Of a stretch of 31,349 nucleotides of DNA, positions 10,401 to 20,786 are shown piece after piece. The position numbers and the translations under genes were made by a program. Every line of letters starts with the position of its first letter. The first letter of the stretch is position 1. Under the pieces are notes generated by a model. The model did no database searches. It was given only the letters and a program-made list of their open reading frames with translations, and had not been told where the DNA came from. The DNA comes from Scenedesmus sp. ARA3 (lineage: Eukaryota; Chlorophyta; Chlorophyceae; Sphaeropleales; Scenedesmaceae): contig RWJK01001887.1 of NCBI GenBank assembly GCA_004335835.1, positions 8,354 through 39,702 of the forward strand, written 5' to 3'.

Positions 10401-12439
10401 TACTAGTCTGGATCTTGGTTCGGTTCAGAGACTCAACCTCCCTATCTTTTGTCTCTGAATGCCTGCAGGCAGGATCAGTGAGCAGGAGGTGGTGGTGCAG
10501 TTCCTGGCGCTGCTCGGTGCAGGCATCGGCACATCAGTGCTGCTTGACAAGTGGGCCGGCCACGAGTTCCCCATCATGCTGGTGCTGACGCTGTTTGGCA
10601 GCCTTGTCAGCTACATCTACAGCGCGCCACCACTGAAGCTGAAGCAGAGCGGCTGGATTGGCAACTACGCGCTGGGCAGCAGCTACATCGCGCTGCCCTG
10701 GTGGGCTGGGCAGGTGAGGCTTGCAGGAACGGCTTGCGCTTGCAGCGAAGCTGGTATTTGCAGTAGCAACAGCGCTGGGCAGCAGCTACATTGTGCTGGC
10801 CTGGTGGGCCGGCCAGGTATGGCTTGCAGGAACAGCTTGCGCTTGCAGGACAGCAGTCACAGAACACTCTGCTGCGGTTATAGGCCGGGCAGGGCAGGAG
10901 GAAGCTTGCAGGAGCATTATCTTGGGCGGCGATCATATGCAGTGAAACACTGTAGAAGGTTGAATGGAGCTTGCAGTACTGCTGGATCCTTTAGTTGCGT
11001 ACTGCGGTGGGTGCAGGACGATGTTGGGATTGCCCTGGTTTATTGTTTTTACTGGCAAACCGGGCAGCAGCCTGTGCTGCACTCCGCATGGAACTGCATG
11101 GCTATGTGACGTTGCCGTCAGTGACACACCTGCTCACTGCTGCTGTTGCTGCTGCTGCTGCTTGCAGGCGCTGTTTGGCGAGCTGTCGCTGGACGTGATG
11201 GTGCTGACAGTGCTGTACTCCCTGGCAGGTGGGCGGTGGCTGGCTGGCTGGGTTCTCAGTGCTGTAATCTATGTCACGCAGTAGCATGCCCAGACGCAGC
11301 GATCACATCACGCGCCAACAGCGAAAGTGCAATGCTCGGTGCTTGCGCAGCGGTAGCGCTCCCACCATGGATTGGTTTGCTTGGCCTGTCAGCGATCTTC
11401 AAGCAATGCCTGTCCTGCCTGCTGAACTCCGTACTGTGTGTTTCTTTGTGCAGGCCTGGGCATTGCCATTGTCAATGTTTTTAAGTCCATTGCGGGTGAC
11501 CGCGCAATGGGCCTGCACCCACAGCGTCCTGCCTACTGCCTACTGAAGTACGTACTGTTTCCCCTTTCCTGCAGGCCTGGGCATTGCCATCGTGAATGAC
11601 TTCAAGTCCATTGAGGGTGACCGCGCCATGGGCCTGCAGTCGCTGCCAGTGGCCTTTGGCGTGGAAACTGCCAAGTGGATTTGCGTGAGCACCATTGACG
11701 TGACGCAGCTGGGCGTTGCTGCGTACCTGTACGCGGGCCTGCACCAGACAACCTACGCTGCAGTGCTGCTGGGCCTCATCCTGCCACAGGTGGGCAAAAT
11801 TCACATGCTGTTATGCTGTTGATGGTAGTGCTGTTGTTTATTTTTGCAACTGGGCGCTGCTGCCTACCTGTACACGGGCCTGCACCAGACCACCTACGCG
11901 GCAGTGCTGCTGGGCCTCATCCTGCCACAGGTAGGTGACGTCTACGGACTGCTATGGTGGTGCAGTGCTGTTCTTGTGTGCTGCATGTCTGGGCTGCAGA
12001 TGTTTTCCCAAGCAGAGCACTTGATCCCGACCCCATTGCCGATGTTCAGCATGTGTTGTGCTTGGCTGGCTTGCTGTGTTTCTCCAAGCTGCAGGTTTTC
12101 TGCCAGGCCATGTACCTCATCCTGCACCCCTTTCATGTCACATGTGGCAGAGTTCATTCATCGTTCTGTTGCTGTTTGCTGTGTGTCTGCACTGCAGATG
12201 TTCTTCCAGGCCAAGTACCTCATCCTACACCCCATCAAACAATTACATGTGGCTGAGGTTCTGCTGTACCTGTCACTGTTTGCTGTTTTTCTGTACTGCA
12301 GATGTTCTTCCAGGCGAAGTACCTCATTCCCGACCCCATTGCCAATGATGTCAAGTACCAGGCCAGCGCACAGCCCTTCCTGGTGTTTGGCCTGCTCACA
12401 ACAGCACTGGCCATCGGCCACGTCAACTCCATTGTCTGA
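7500..12439 (+). CDS. CHLG: Chlorophyll synthase (UbiA-family prenyltransferase), plastid
   Basis: Esterifies chlorophyllide with phytyl or geranylgeranyl diphosphate in the thylakoid membrane, the last step of chlorophyll synthesis. Exons 7500-7614, 8407-8580, 9637-9819, 10469-10713, 11168-11228, 11575-11789 and 12302-12439 join with matching phases (1,1,1,0,1,0) to 376 aa, the usual size. The N-terminus is a Met/Arg/Ala-rich transit peptide; upstream in-frame codons back to 7401 start with TTG, so the ATG at 7500 is chosen. Diagnostic motifs: QLTKPVTWVPLIWG, the Mg-binding NDYYDREID (138-146) followed by INEPYRPIPSG, SYIYSAPPLKLKQSGWIGNY, and the second Asp motif NDFKSIEGDR (267-276) with GLQSLPVAFG. 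The protein is hydrophobic with several membrane helices. Most introns contain truncated copies of the adjoining exon edges; the chosen exons are the only set that gives an intact protein. Confidence 0.95.
8046..8340 (+). repeat. Three ghost copies of CHLG exon 2 (acceptor side)
   Basis: The copies at about 8049-8080, 8155-8210 and 8287-8335 resemble the start of exon 2 (RQLLRVQASQQTDAPN). The latter two carry CTGCAG acceptors and an upstream flank containing CTTGCCACCTCTCCTGCAG. The distances from acceptor to acceptor are 132 and then 120 bp, up to the real one at 8406. They diverge after the DAPN codons. Confidence 0.88.
8712..9058 (+). repeat. Two ghost copies of CHLG exon 2 (donor side)
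   Basis: 8712-8814 and 8931-9058 repeat the end of exon 2 (VRQMLGMKGAALET through LTKPVTWVPLIWG) with a GTAAGT-type and a GTGAGC donor. The second copy carries a 10-bp insertion after GAGAAG that breaks the frame; the first lacks the AEDGG codons. The intron flank (GAGGCGCATGCAATTGTTCT) is repeated after the first two units. Confidence 0.93.
9412..9606 (+). repeat. Two ghost copies of CHLG exon 3 (acceptor side)
   Basis: Copies start at 9411 and 9524, with the real exon at 9637, a period of 113 bp each time. They repeat VVCGAAASGxYxxxNPEDIAKL with substitutions. The first has lost its AG acceptor (GCGCAC instead of GCGCAG), and the interval TGCCTGTTGTGCTGTGCCTG recurs before each unit. Confidence 0.92.
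9885..10140 (+). repeat. Two ghost copies of CHLG exon 3 (donor side)
   Basis: 9885-9979 and 10043-10140 repeat GPFLTGYTQTINDYYD through INEPYRPIPSG with the GTGAA donor, about 160 bp apart. Both keep the codons open, but the metal-binding motif is altered: one reads NDYYDWEFD, the other NDYYDREIY. A flank with GTTATGTCAATGTTATTGTG-like sequence is repeated. Confidence 0.93.
10319..10382 (+). repeat. Ghost copy of CHLG exon 4 (acceptor side)
   Basis: It repeats the exon start GRISEQEVVVQFLALLGAGIG, 150 bp before the real exon. The acceptor is changed (GCTG in place of GCAG before GCAGGATCAG), although the GCAG inside the exon could still act as an AG. Confidence 0.9.
10771..10816 (+). repeat. 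Ghost copy of CHLG exon 4 (donor side)
   Basis: It repeats the exon end ALGSSYIALPWWAGQ as ALGSSYIVLAWWAGQ with a GTATGG donor, 103 bp after the real exon end. The intron segment GGCTTGCAGGAACGGCTTGC after the real donor recurs after the copy. Confidence 0.92.
11454..11515 (+). repeat. Ghost copy of CHLG exon 6 (acceptor side)
   Basis: It repeats GLGIAIVNDFKSIEGDRAMGL as GLGIAIVNVFKSIAGDRAMGL after a GTGCAG acceptor, 121 bp upstream of the real exon. Both acidic residues of the second Asp motif that differ (D to V, E to A) would inactivate the enzyme if this copy were used. Confidence 0.92.
11848..11930 (+). repeat. Ghost copy of CHLG exon 6 (donor side)
   Basis: It repeats QLGVAAYLYAGLHQTTYAAV to LLGLILPQ with a GTAGGT donor, 141 bp after the real exon end. 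The frame stays open throughout, so this is one of the best-preserved copies; the exon's 5' part is missing. Confidence 0.93.
12000..12242 (+). repeat. Three ghost copies of CHLG exon 7 (acceptor side)
   Basis: Copies starting at 12000, 12095 and 12198 follow CTGCAG-type acceptors and repeat the exon start (MFFQAKYLI-P). The real exon starts at 12302. Spacing is 95-104 bp. The versions read MFSQAEHLIPTPL, VFCQAMYLILHPF and MFFQAKYLILHPI, then diverge. Confidence 0.92.
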
Positions 12440-12504
12440 GCAGCAGCAGCAGCAGCAGCAGCGCGGCAGCAGCAGCAGCAGCAGCAGGAGTGATGGTGGG
12501 CACT

Positions 12505-12694
12505 GCTCAACTGCGGCCTGCCCAACAGCGCTGGCCAGCGGTCATGTCAATTGCATGGCCTGAGCAGCAGCTGCGGCGGCATGCGGCAGCAGCAGGAGGA
12601 GCGGCAGCAGCAGTAGGAGTGACGGTGTAGGCCTTCCTCGTCTGCGGCCTGCTCACGACAGCGCTGGTCACAGCTGTATCAACTCCATGATCTC
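12505..12694 (+). repeat. Two ghost copies of the CHLG terminal exon end
   Basis: Past the real stop, 12505-12563 and 12630-12694 repeat the last ~55 bp of coding sequence (GLLTTALAIGHVNSIV-stop) and the following CAG-rich 3' UTR, about 125-130 bp apart. The first keeps a TGA; the second is frameshifted. They lie in the 3' UTR or just beyond it. Confidence 0.85.
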
Positions 12695-12705
12695 AGCAGC
12701 AGCAT

Positions 12706-13862
12706 CAGCAGCATTGGCGGAAGTAGCAGCAGCGCAACGAAGCCGCCATGCAGCAGTGCAGCAGCGCAGTAGCAGCGGCAAGCAATAGCTCTGCGGGCCA
12801 GGGCTGAGAGACACGGGTTGTGGGCAGTCCAAGAAGAGCCAATTGCTGGCTCACACGCGTGCGGGACACCTGCCAACTCAGCTGTAGCATAGCTTGGGCT
12901 GACCTGCATGCACGTTGACAAACATTGATACTTGGGGTGGGGTGTTGTTGACACACACAGAGGTGTTGGGGCTGCTGCTGCGTGACACCAGCCCTTTGCT
13001 GGCTGCGGCTAATGCAGGAAGCAGTCAGTGGAGAGCAGCAGGATGTGCTTACGCGCTATCCAATTGTTTAATGCATAGTATTCTGCCTTCAAAGAAAAGC
13101 GCAATGTTGTTCTTGGTTTAGTGCAGCTTGTCTGAGAGTGTTACTTGTGTGTCTCAGGTCAACAGGAAGTTTGCAGTTGTCGTCATTCTCTGACTACCAG
13201 TTCTCGGACTGCCATGCTTCAGGCTGGCACGGTGGACTGCACCCCTGTCCTGGTTTGCGGTATCTGCGGTAACCATTTATTCTGATGATAGATGTGAGCG
13301 TTCCTGATCAGGCAGAAGTGGGCCTGAGCACAGCAGCAGTCTGGTTAGCTTGCCGTGCTGGCCCTGCCAGCGCCGCACTTCACCTTGTTCAGCATCACGC
13401 TATTTGCAATTGCTAAACACTGAGAATGCTGGAAGGTGTCGTAATCGTTCCGTCCTGCCCACTTTATGCTTCTAATATATGAAATGCCAGTACGCGTGGG
13501 GAGAAGCAACAGCAGCAATGGTACTGCTGAAGCGGTACTGAGAAGAGCGCATGCTGTACAGCAGCAGCTGATAGGCATGCTTGATGGAAGCCCTACGACA
13601 CAGATCAGCAGATTACCATATAAGCAGTGGCAAAAGTCTGCGTGTGCGTGTTAGATGCGGTCAAGGGCCAGGTCTTAGTCCTGCATGGACATACCAGTCT
13701 CGTGTAATGCACAACCCATGCCTTGGTCCAGCTAGCAGGGGTGGAACAGCATATTACGTTTAGAGTTGAAGCGTCTCGTTCACGCTTGGAACACGCACGC
13801 GCGCATTCGACGTTTGCAACACAAGTCGTTCACAAGCTTACTTCCTGCTGTGCTGAGCAACC
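12706..13862. other. Intergenic region between CHLG and RAB1
   Basis: It should hold the CHLG 3' end and the RAB1 promoter. No gene is supported; open frames on either strand are short and repeat-derived. No ghost copies of RAB1 are seen. The stretch 13760-13860 just before the RAB1 ATG is less repetitive and is the likely 5' UTR. Confidence 0.5.
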
Positions 13863-14477
13863 ATGAACCCAGAATATGATTTCCTGTTCAAGCTCCTGCT
13901 GATCGGTGACTCAGGCGTGGGCAAGTCGTGCCTGCTGCTGCGCTTTGCTGATGACACCTACACAGAGAGCTACATATCCACCATAGGCGTGGACTTCAAA
14001 ATCCGCACAGTAGAGCTTGATGGCAAGGTCATTAAGCTGCAGATTTGGGACACAGCAGGCCAGGAGCGCTTCCGCACCATCACTAGCAGCTACTACCGTG
14101 GAGCACACGGGATCATAGTCGTCTACGACGTCACAGATCAGGACAGCTTCAACAACGTGAAGCAGTGGCTCAACGAGATTGACCGCTACGCCAACGAGAA
14201 CGTCAACAAGCTGCTGGTGGGCAACAAGTCCGACCTGACCTCCAAGAGGGTGGTTGACTACCAGACAGCAAAGGCTTTTGCAGACGAGATTGGCATCCCC
14301 TTCCTTGAAACTAGTGCCAAGAACTCGTCAAACGTGGAGCAGGCGTTCATGACCATGGCAGCAGAGATCAAGAACAGGATGGCCACCAGCCAGCCTATGG
14401 CCTCACGTGCAGGTGGTGCCACAGTGCGGCCAGGCGAAGGCAGGAGCGTGGCAACAACCAAGTCCTCCTGCTGCTGA
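13863..14477 (+). CDS. YPT1: Rab1/Ypt1 small GTPase, intronless
   Basis: Rab GTPase of the Rab1/Ypt1 class, which controls vesicle traffic between ER and Golgi. The 204-residue frame is complete and uninterrupted. It begins [10 protein letters not shown] and shows all nucleotide-binding motifs: GDSGVGKS (15-22), the effector-region TIGVDF, WDTAGQE (62-68), NKSD (about 121-124) and ETSAK (about 149-153). It ends SSCC, the geranylgeranylation signal. The G domain matches the volvocine YptC1/YptV1 proteins, as I remember them, almost residue for residue; only the hypervariable tail differs. The start is fixed by conservation, and the ATG follows ACC. All other genes here are split into 4 to 17 exons, while this one has no intron in 615 bp; see the findings on possible retroposition. 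Confidence 0.97.
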   Translation: MNPEYDFLFKLLLIGDSGVGKSCLLLRFADDTYTESYISTIGVDFKIRTVELDGKVIKLQIWDTAGQERFRTITSSYYRGAHGIIVVYDVTDQDSFNNVKQWLNEIDRYANENVNKLLVGNKSDLTSKRVVDYQTAKAFADEIGIPFLETSAKNSSNVEQAFMTMAAEIKNRMATSQPMASRAGGATVRPGEGRSVATTKSSCC

Positions 14478-16207
14478 ACTGTTTAGTGCAGCGCGCCGCA
14501 GCCTCTGTCAGCCTTTGTTGCTGCAGCGTGTGCATGCAGGAACAGTGGTGCAGCGGCATGGTGTGTTTGGCACAGCCTGACAGCAGGCAGCAGCAGTAGC
14601 AACGCTCGCTGTTGTTGCTGCTGGCTGCATCTTTGTGCTGGTCCTTGCTTGTGCTGGTCCTTGCATGTGAGCTGGGGCCATGTGCTGGGGCCAGGCTGTC
14701 AGCAGCAGTAGTTGCAGCAGCCTGACTGCGAGCTTGTGCGTGCAAAGCACAGCTGAAGCGGTTCGTGCAGCGCAGCCGTTGCGGCAGCAGCAGCAGCAGC
14801 CTACAGCATGGCGCAGAGCGGCTGGCTGCTTGTTGCAGTGTGATGCAGTGCCTCTTGGTACTGTAGTAGTGCAGTGATAGTGGGCAGTGCTGCTTGCAGG
14901 CAGTCCTGCAGCTGCGATGCTGTGGTTCTGTTGCACAGTGTGTGGGAGTGGATGGCTGCCTCCTCTTTGTGGCCGGAAGGCTGCACGCGCTTGTATTGGG
15001 CACACATACAGCCAAGCCATGGGCTCTATATGGTTGTTGATGAGGGTCTAACCTGGTAGCCGAACAGGGCTTGTTGCTTGACAGGCAGCATGTGGGCGGG
15101 GTATGTGGTGAGTGTATCTGCTTCTTCAGCCAGCCGCTGCTGATGCTTGCTTGGGGTGGCTGGTGCTGTTGTGCCACACACGGCTTATCGTAGCATACCT
15201 GGTAGGGCTGTGCGCCTGTTGCCTGGTGACATGGCATTGCTTGGGCATGGAAAACGGCATATGGATGCAGGCACATTGCTGTGCCTTGTGGGCAGGTGTG
15301 GTACGCTACAGCGCATATGTGCACGCAGCAGTGTTTTGTAACTGGGTTGCAGCAAGCTGTCTAGTATAGGGGAGCATGCGGCACGCCAACAGCTTTATAG
15401 TGTGGTGGTGGCACACGCATAGCAGCAGCAGCAGCAGCAGGGTGCATCGCGCTGACAGCGCCGCCTGTTCTTGATCGTGTTGCAGCATAGCAGACGCATG
15501 CGTCTGTATGCAACATTGTACTTGTATGACGTGTCTTTATGAGTCAGCAGGCAGCATTGTAATGAAACTTGTGGTGAGGTGCTGGGCTGTGTATCGCAGC
15601 AGCTTGAATGAACAGCAGTGCTGCATGCAGCAGGTAGTGCACCGGACAGCAGCAGCAGGTGCTAGTGCTGGTGTGTGCTTTAGCTTGAGCAGCACTGACG
15701 CAGCCGAAAACAGCTTCCAGCTCTTCCAGTGCGGCATTTGGATGACCAGCCACCATTCAGATGTATGCAGACAGCTTGCCGCAGCTTGATCTGCAACAAC
15801 ACAACCCAAAGCTGAGCTGACTTCTGATCCATTGGCATCCACCATTGCATCTAACGGTATTGCGGCACGCAAGGAAATGCCAATGGTAACAGCAGCACTT
15901 GGTGTTCTTCGCTGAAACAACTAAACGCTAAGAGCTTGCACGGCACGACACACTACATGTCAGTAGCAGTTGCAGCTGTCATGTATCAGCGGCCTCAGTT
16001 GCTCGAGTCTAGAGAAGTTGATTTTTCCTGCCTTCTCCTGCTATAACCTATAACCACTGCACGACTGCCCAAACGTGTTCGCTGCAGCGGGGGGGCATAG
16101 TTTTGGCGCCTCAGCTACACGTGCGTACAAAGACAAGCAGCAGTCTCTTTAAAGGCGTGATACACCTTAAACACTTGCTCTGAGGCATTTGGCTTTGACA
16201 AGTGACC
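14478..16207. other. Intergenic region between RAB1 and the ZC2HC1-type gene
   Basis: It holds the RAB1 3' UTR and the next promoter. A TGTAA, the usual green-algal polyadenylation signal, occurs at 15337-15341 and another at about 15557. A 309-codon minus-strand frame (14395-15324) is a shadow: it overlaps the RAB1 end, is rich in Cys/His/Gln, and resembles no family. The minus frame at 15537-15920 is equally unsupported. A CAG run sits at 15421-15440. Confidence 0.5.
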
Positions 16208-19200
16208 ATGTCAGGTTATGGAAGGAGAGCAGCAGCACCTGTCCAGCAGAACATGAACACAGCTCTGTACTCACAGGGCTCTGGCGACTACAATCCGCTT
16301 TTCGTGAATAAGGAACTTGTTTCCAAACCACGGGTTACTTCAATCCTCGCAGCACAGCATGGCCCCAGGCCACTAGACTGGGGTGTTGCAGCGGCCAAGT
16401 CAGCTGGCGGTGCTGCTCCTGTACCTGCAGGAAGCCAACATTGGGACCAAAGCAGCAGGAACAGCAGCATCAGCACCAAAAAAACCCAGGATATCAGCAT
16501 GTCTAGCACATGGTCCCCAGGGATGCTGCAACAGCAGCCAACATTAGTAGCAGCTACAGCCTACGACTCACGCAGGTATCAGCAGCAAGCAGCAGCTGAT
16601 ACCGGCACTATTCCAGGCTTTCCTGGTCTTGGGAGCAACAATGTTGCTGCAGCAGCGGCGCCATATAGGCGCAGACCTGCAGCATCTAGTGCTGCAGACA
16701 CAGCAGCAGCGGCTGGCAGCAGCAGTGTCGTTCACGGGGCAGAGATAGCAGGGTACAAGTCAGTTGTCACCAAGAACCCTGTGAGCCCATCTGGCTACTC
16801 AGTAGGCATGCAGCAAGCACCAGCAACGCCTACTGCTGCAGCACCACCAGCCAGGTATTCTGCTGGCACTGCTCCCACTGCTGCTTATGGCATGCCAGGC
16901 GGGAGCAGTGGCAGCAGCAGGGCAGCAGCAGCAGCTGGGGCGCCAAATGCTGTGGCCGCAGCTGCTGCAGCAGCCCTGGCAGCACTAGGTAGCCGCAGCA
17001 AACACAGTTCCAACTCCAGCTCCACCGCAGCAGCAGGGGCAGCTGGTGCTGTGTATGGTAGCGATGATTACAGTGTTGCTGCTGCGGGGCTGCACACTGG
17101 CAGCTTCAACACCTGCACCATGCCAGAGTTTTCAATCGGGGATGTTGCTGCAGCAGCTGGGCTGCATGAGCGCAGCACGTGGGTGACTGCAGATCCAGCA
17201 GCAGCAGGCAGCGGCCCAGCTGCTATGCTCAAGTGGAACGTGCAGGAGCGGCCTCCTGCACAAGCAGCACTTGCAGGACGGCGTGCAGATGCAAGCCGCA
17301 GCAGAGGAACTGCAAGCGGCTGTGCAGCAGTGGATTTAGACACACAGCAGTACACTAGTGGGACGCGCCAGACGCACGCCAGTGGCAGCAGCAGCAGGTA
17401 TGATGCTCAGCAGGAGACTGAACAGCAGCAGCAGCAATGGGGCCACAGGTACTCAGGTGGCAGTGCACGGCAGCAGTCACCCCCTGATGCGGCATGTGAC
17501 GCAGCCGGGTGGGGCAGCGGCAGCGGCAGCAGCAGCAGCAGCAGGCCCCCTAGCCAGCAGTTGACTTCGGGCTTGAGCAAGCTGAAGCAGCTGTCAACTG
17601 CACGGCTAGCCAGCCGGCTGACCACTCCACCTACTGACAGTGTATTCAGTGGGGGTGCTGGCCAGCAGCTGGATCCTGCAGGAGGCAGCAGCAGCAGCAG
17701 CAGCAGCAGCAGCCACATGAGGACAACCAGTGGTGGCAGGTGCTGCAGCAATGCAGGGCTGCTGAGTCAGCATCAGCAGCAGGGCGGCAGTGACAGCAGC
17801 AGCGGATACACGCCCAGCAGCTACAGCAGCGGCGTGCAGCGCACTGCAAGCAGGGGCCGGCAGCAGAGCATGGCGGGCGCGTCTGTGCTAGCGCAAGCTG
17901 CGGTCAATGGTTCAGGCAAAGCAGCAGTATCAGCGAGCCGTGGCGGTGCCTACAATGATGCGGGTTATGCAGCACCACCAGCAGCAGCAGCAGTAGCAGC
18001 AGCAGCGCAGATGCAGGGTAACGATGAGTATGGGAGTGCAGGGGGAGACCTGCAGCAGTGCGGCAACTGCGGCAGGCGCTTCAACGCTGCAGCGCTGCAG
18101 CGGCATGCTAAGGTCTGCGAGAAGGTGTTCTGCCAAAAGCGCAAGGTGAGGCAGCTTCGCCGTGCAACAGTGTGGTATACCGAACCCATGGCTGGCCAGC
18201 CATGCTTGCGTGCCATGCTGGCTCACTTGAAGTAACAGCTGACCTGTTGTGTATTGACTTTTTGTGTACAGAGTGCCAAGGAGTGGTGGGGGATGGTGTT
18301 GCCTGCACGCCCGAGACCCATCGACCCATGCTACGCTTGCCATGCCTTACACGGCAGCAGTTCCTTAATGCCTGCAGAACATCTCATCACTGCCTCTGCT
18401 TGCTGTGCTGTGCTGTGCAGGTGTTCAACATGCAGTCGCAGCGCTTGCAGGGCTTGGAGGCTGCAAAGTTTGCTCCAAAGGATGAAGTGAACCAGGCTTG
18501 GGGCAAGCCTGAATATGGCAGCAGCAGCAGCGGCAGCAGCAAGCCGGGCACTGCGGGCCGCAAGCCTGGTAGCAGCAGCAACAGCAGCAGCAGTGGGCAG
18601 CGGCAGCGGCAGGCACCTGCGCGGGCTGGGCCTGGCTCACTGAGTAGCAAAGGCCGGCAGCAGCAGCAGCAGCCGCAGCAGTTTGACAGCCGGCCAGCCA
18701 TGTCTGCTGCTGAAGCGAAGAAGAGCAAGTGGCAGCAGCAGAGCGAGCAGCTGCGCAATGCGATGCGGGCTGGGCAGGGCGGCAGCAGCAGCAGCAGCGG
18801 CTACAACGCAGGGGGCTACCCTGCTGCGCAGCCAGTAGAAGACAACAGGTGGGTGCTGAGTCTGCTGATAATCCGCTGCTGCTGCCATGACAGCAAAGCA
18901 TATCTCGGATCAGGCCTTGCAAAGAGTGAACTGCGTGTCCTGCTCATGATATTTTCAATCACCACAGTACGAGTGCAGCTGTACCTGCATACACAGCAAT
19001 TGCTGCAGTCTGTCACGGCAATCCATCGCACTGACAACACATATTACGATGTTTGGTACATGGCACCTTGCAGGATTCCCTGCCCGCACTGCGGCCGCCG
19101 CTTTGCTGAGCTGGCTGCTGAGCGGCACATCCCCAAGTGCTCGGAGATACGCGCCAAGCCCACGGGGCTCAGGGCGGGAGGTGAGCTGGGCAGAAGCAGC

Positions 19201-19497
19201 AGCGCAATTCGTGCAAAGCATGATGAATGAGGCATAATGTGCATGCACGGCTATTGTAGAGAAGGATTTGTGCGCAGGGCACGATCGCAGATGCATGTAG
19301 CGCAGCACAGAAACAACGCTGATGTTCTTGAGATGCCAGCAATTGCTGCTGCCAACTATGGGAATTACACCAGTGTGACGCTTGCAATGGATGGTGCATC
19401 CATAGATGCTGTGCAGTGCAACGTGCTTACACATTGAGGGTGTCAATTGCGTGCAGGTGGCAAGCAGTCGTACATGCGCTCCAACTCGCGGCGATAA
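16208..19497 (+). CDS. ZC2HC1-type (C2HC) zinc-finger protein with long low-complexity N-terminus
   Basis: Exons 16208-18145, 18421-18848, 19074-19180 and 19457-19497 join in phases 0, 2, 1 to 837 aa ending MRSNSRR. The ATG at 16208 is preferred over an in-frame GTG at 16202. The first ~600 residues are Ala/Ser/Gln/Gly-rich and probably disordered, with SSSSSSSSS and poly-Ala runs. The conserved part has two C2HC fingers: CGNCGRRFNAAALQRHAKVC (Cys618, Cys621, His633, Cys637), followed by EKVFCQKRKVF, and PCPHCGRRFAELAAERHIPK (Cys792, Cys795, His807, Cys811). Between them is a KSKWQQQSEQLRNAMRAG helix typical of the family (animal ZC2HC1A-C, formerly FAM164). Family members are usually about 300 aa, so the N-terminal extension is unusual. 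The exact role is unknown; zinc binding is implied by the residues. Unlike its neighbours, its introns hold no exon ghosts that I can see. Confidence 0.88.
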
Positions 19498-20786
19498 CTC
19501 AAGTCAACAACCCTCACCAGACCTCGCAACAGTGCACAGGCGTGATCTCAATCGGGGTTGCGACGGCTATTGTACAGCGGTAACTGCTTCAGGCTGGATG
19601 CAGCAGATCCAGCTGGAGGATGACACAAGCCTTGGCAACAGTACAATCAGCCTTGGGGCAGCATTTCGTTTGTGTTTATAATCGGGGCACCTGTAGCCTG
19701 TGGTGCTGTGTGCCGCGCAGCATAGTGTACTCAGTACACTGTACTTGTCGTACTGCAGCTGCAAGCACATATTGTGCAGCATTATGCCATATGTCCAGGC
19801 AATCTGTACAGCCTGTTATATAGCATAGGCTGCTGCTGTTCTGGCTGTGTTGCCGATGTGCACAGTCATACCGTGTGCAGGGAAAGTCTGATGTTTGGTG
19901 CGGCAGAAGGGGCACCGCTAGGGCAAAAAAGATGCTGCTTCTGCTCTTTCTGTTGTTTCCTGGTTGCCATCAGAGCAGCTGATGAAAGTGGCATTTGTCT
20001 ACTAGACAGCCGCTGCCACAGCTGAGCGGTTGCCACACCTCAAGGGTGTAAGCATAAGAATGCTTGCCACACCTAGGTGTTATGGCAGGACAGCCTGTCA
20101 CACTGTGATCAGGATATTGTACAGCACGTTGCTGGTTGTTCCTTGACACGCTGTGATATGGCGAACCCCTACTGGTGACCACCCCTACTGGTGACCAGTT
20201 TCTGTAAGTGTTTTGCGTTGTGGCACTGCTAGCTGTGTGTTGGGGGCCATTTAGACATGAGTAAGCATTATGTTGCAATTTTCTTTTGTTAGGTGTGCTT
20301 CTTTCAACTCTTTGTACAGTTGTGCAACAAATCAGCTGAGATACGTCAGGCCTGGAGGTCCTCCACCTTGTGGGCCCTCGATTTAAGGGATGTAGGCATG
20401 ATTGTTGTGCAGCCAAGGTCAAAAGGATAGAAATACCTGACATTCTGTGCTTACGCGGCTGAACTCTGCGGTTTCCGGCCCTGATGCAGACACGCGCGAT
20501 GTTGTTGCCGTGAAGCCCTACTTACTGACAATGTGCCTGCTGAGCAGCTGAAGTTTCCTTATGCCAGCTATCAATGGATACGACGCGATTGACATGTCAT
20601 GTACGCTCGCTGAGCTGACTTACGACGAAAAAAAAACTAGATAGACGTGCTTCACGATTGACTACAACGCAGCTGCCAGGGAATTACTGCAGTGAAATTG
20701 CTGAAACATATCATTTCTAGTGTTTTGGTGCGTATGTAGCGGAGTTCATGACGTGCATGGGGCTGGATGGCCGCAACAGTTGAGCA
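19498..20786. other. Intergenic region between the ZC2HC1-type gene and CFAP100
   Basis: It contains the 3' UTR of one gene and the promoter of the next. A TGTAA polyadenylation-type signal lies at 20203-20207, right after a 16-bp direct repeat (ACCCCTACTGGTGACC twice, from about 20165). The lower-GC stretch 20450-20780 with an A9 run at about 20629 is probably the CFAP100 promoter and 5' UTR. No gene is supported. Confidence 0.5.

Noticed and set aside
14395..15324. 309-codon minus-strand open frame
   Set aside because: It overlaps the RAB1 coding end antisense, is Cys/His/Gln-rich as expected from CAG/TGC repeats read in another frame, and has no family motif.
15537..15920. Minus-strand 127-codon frame
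   Set aside because: No ATG at its start, no family resemblance, and no consistent splice partners on either side.
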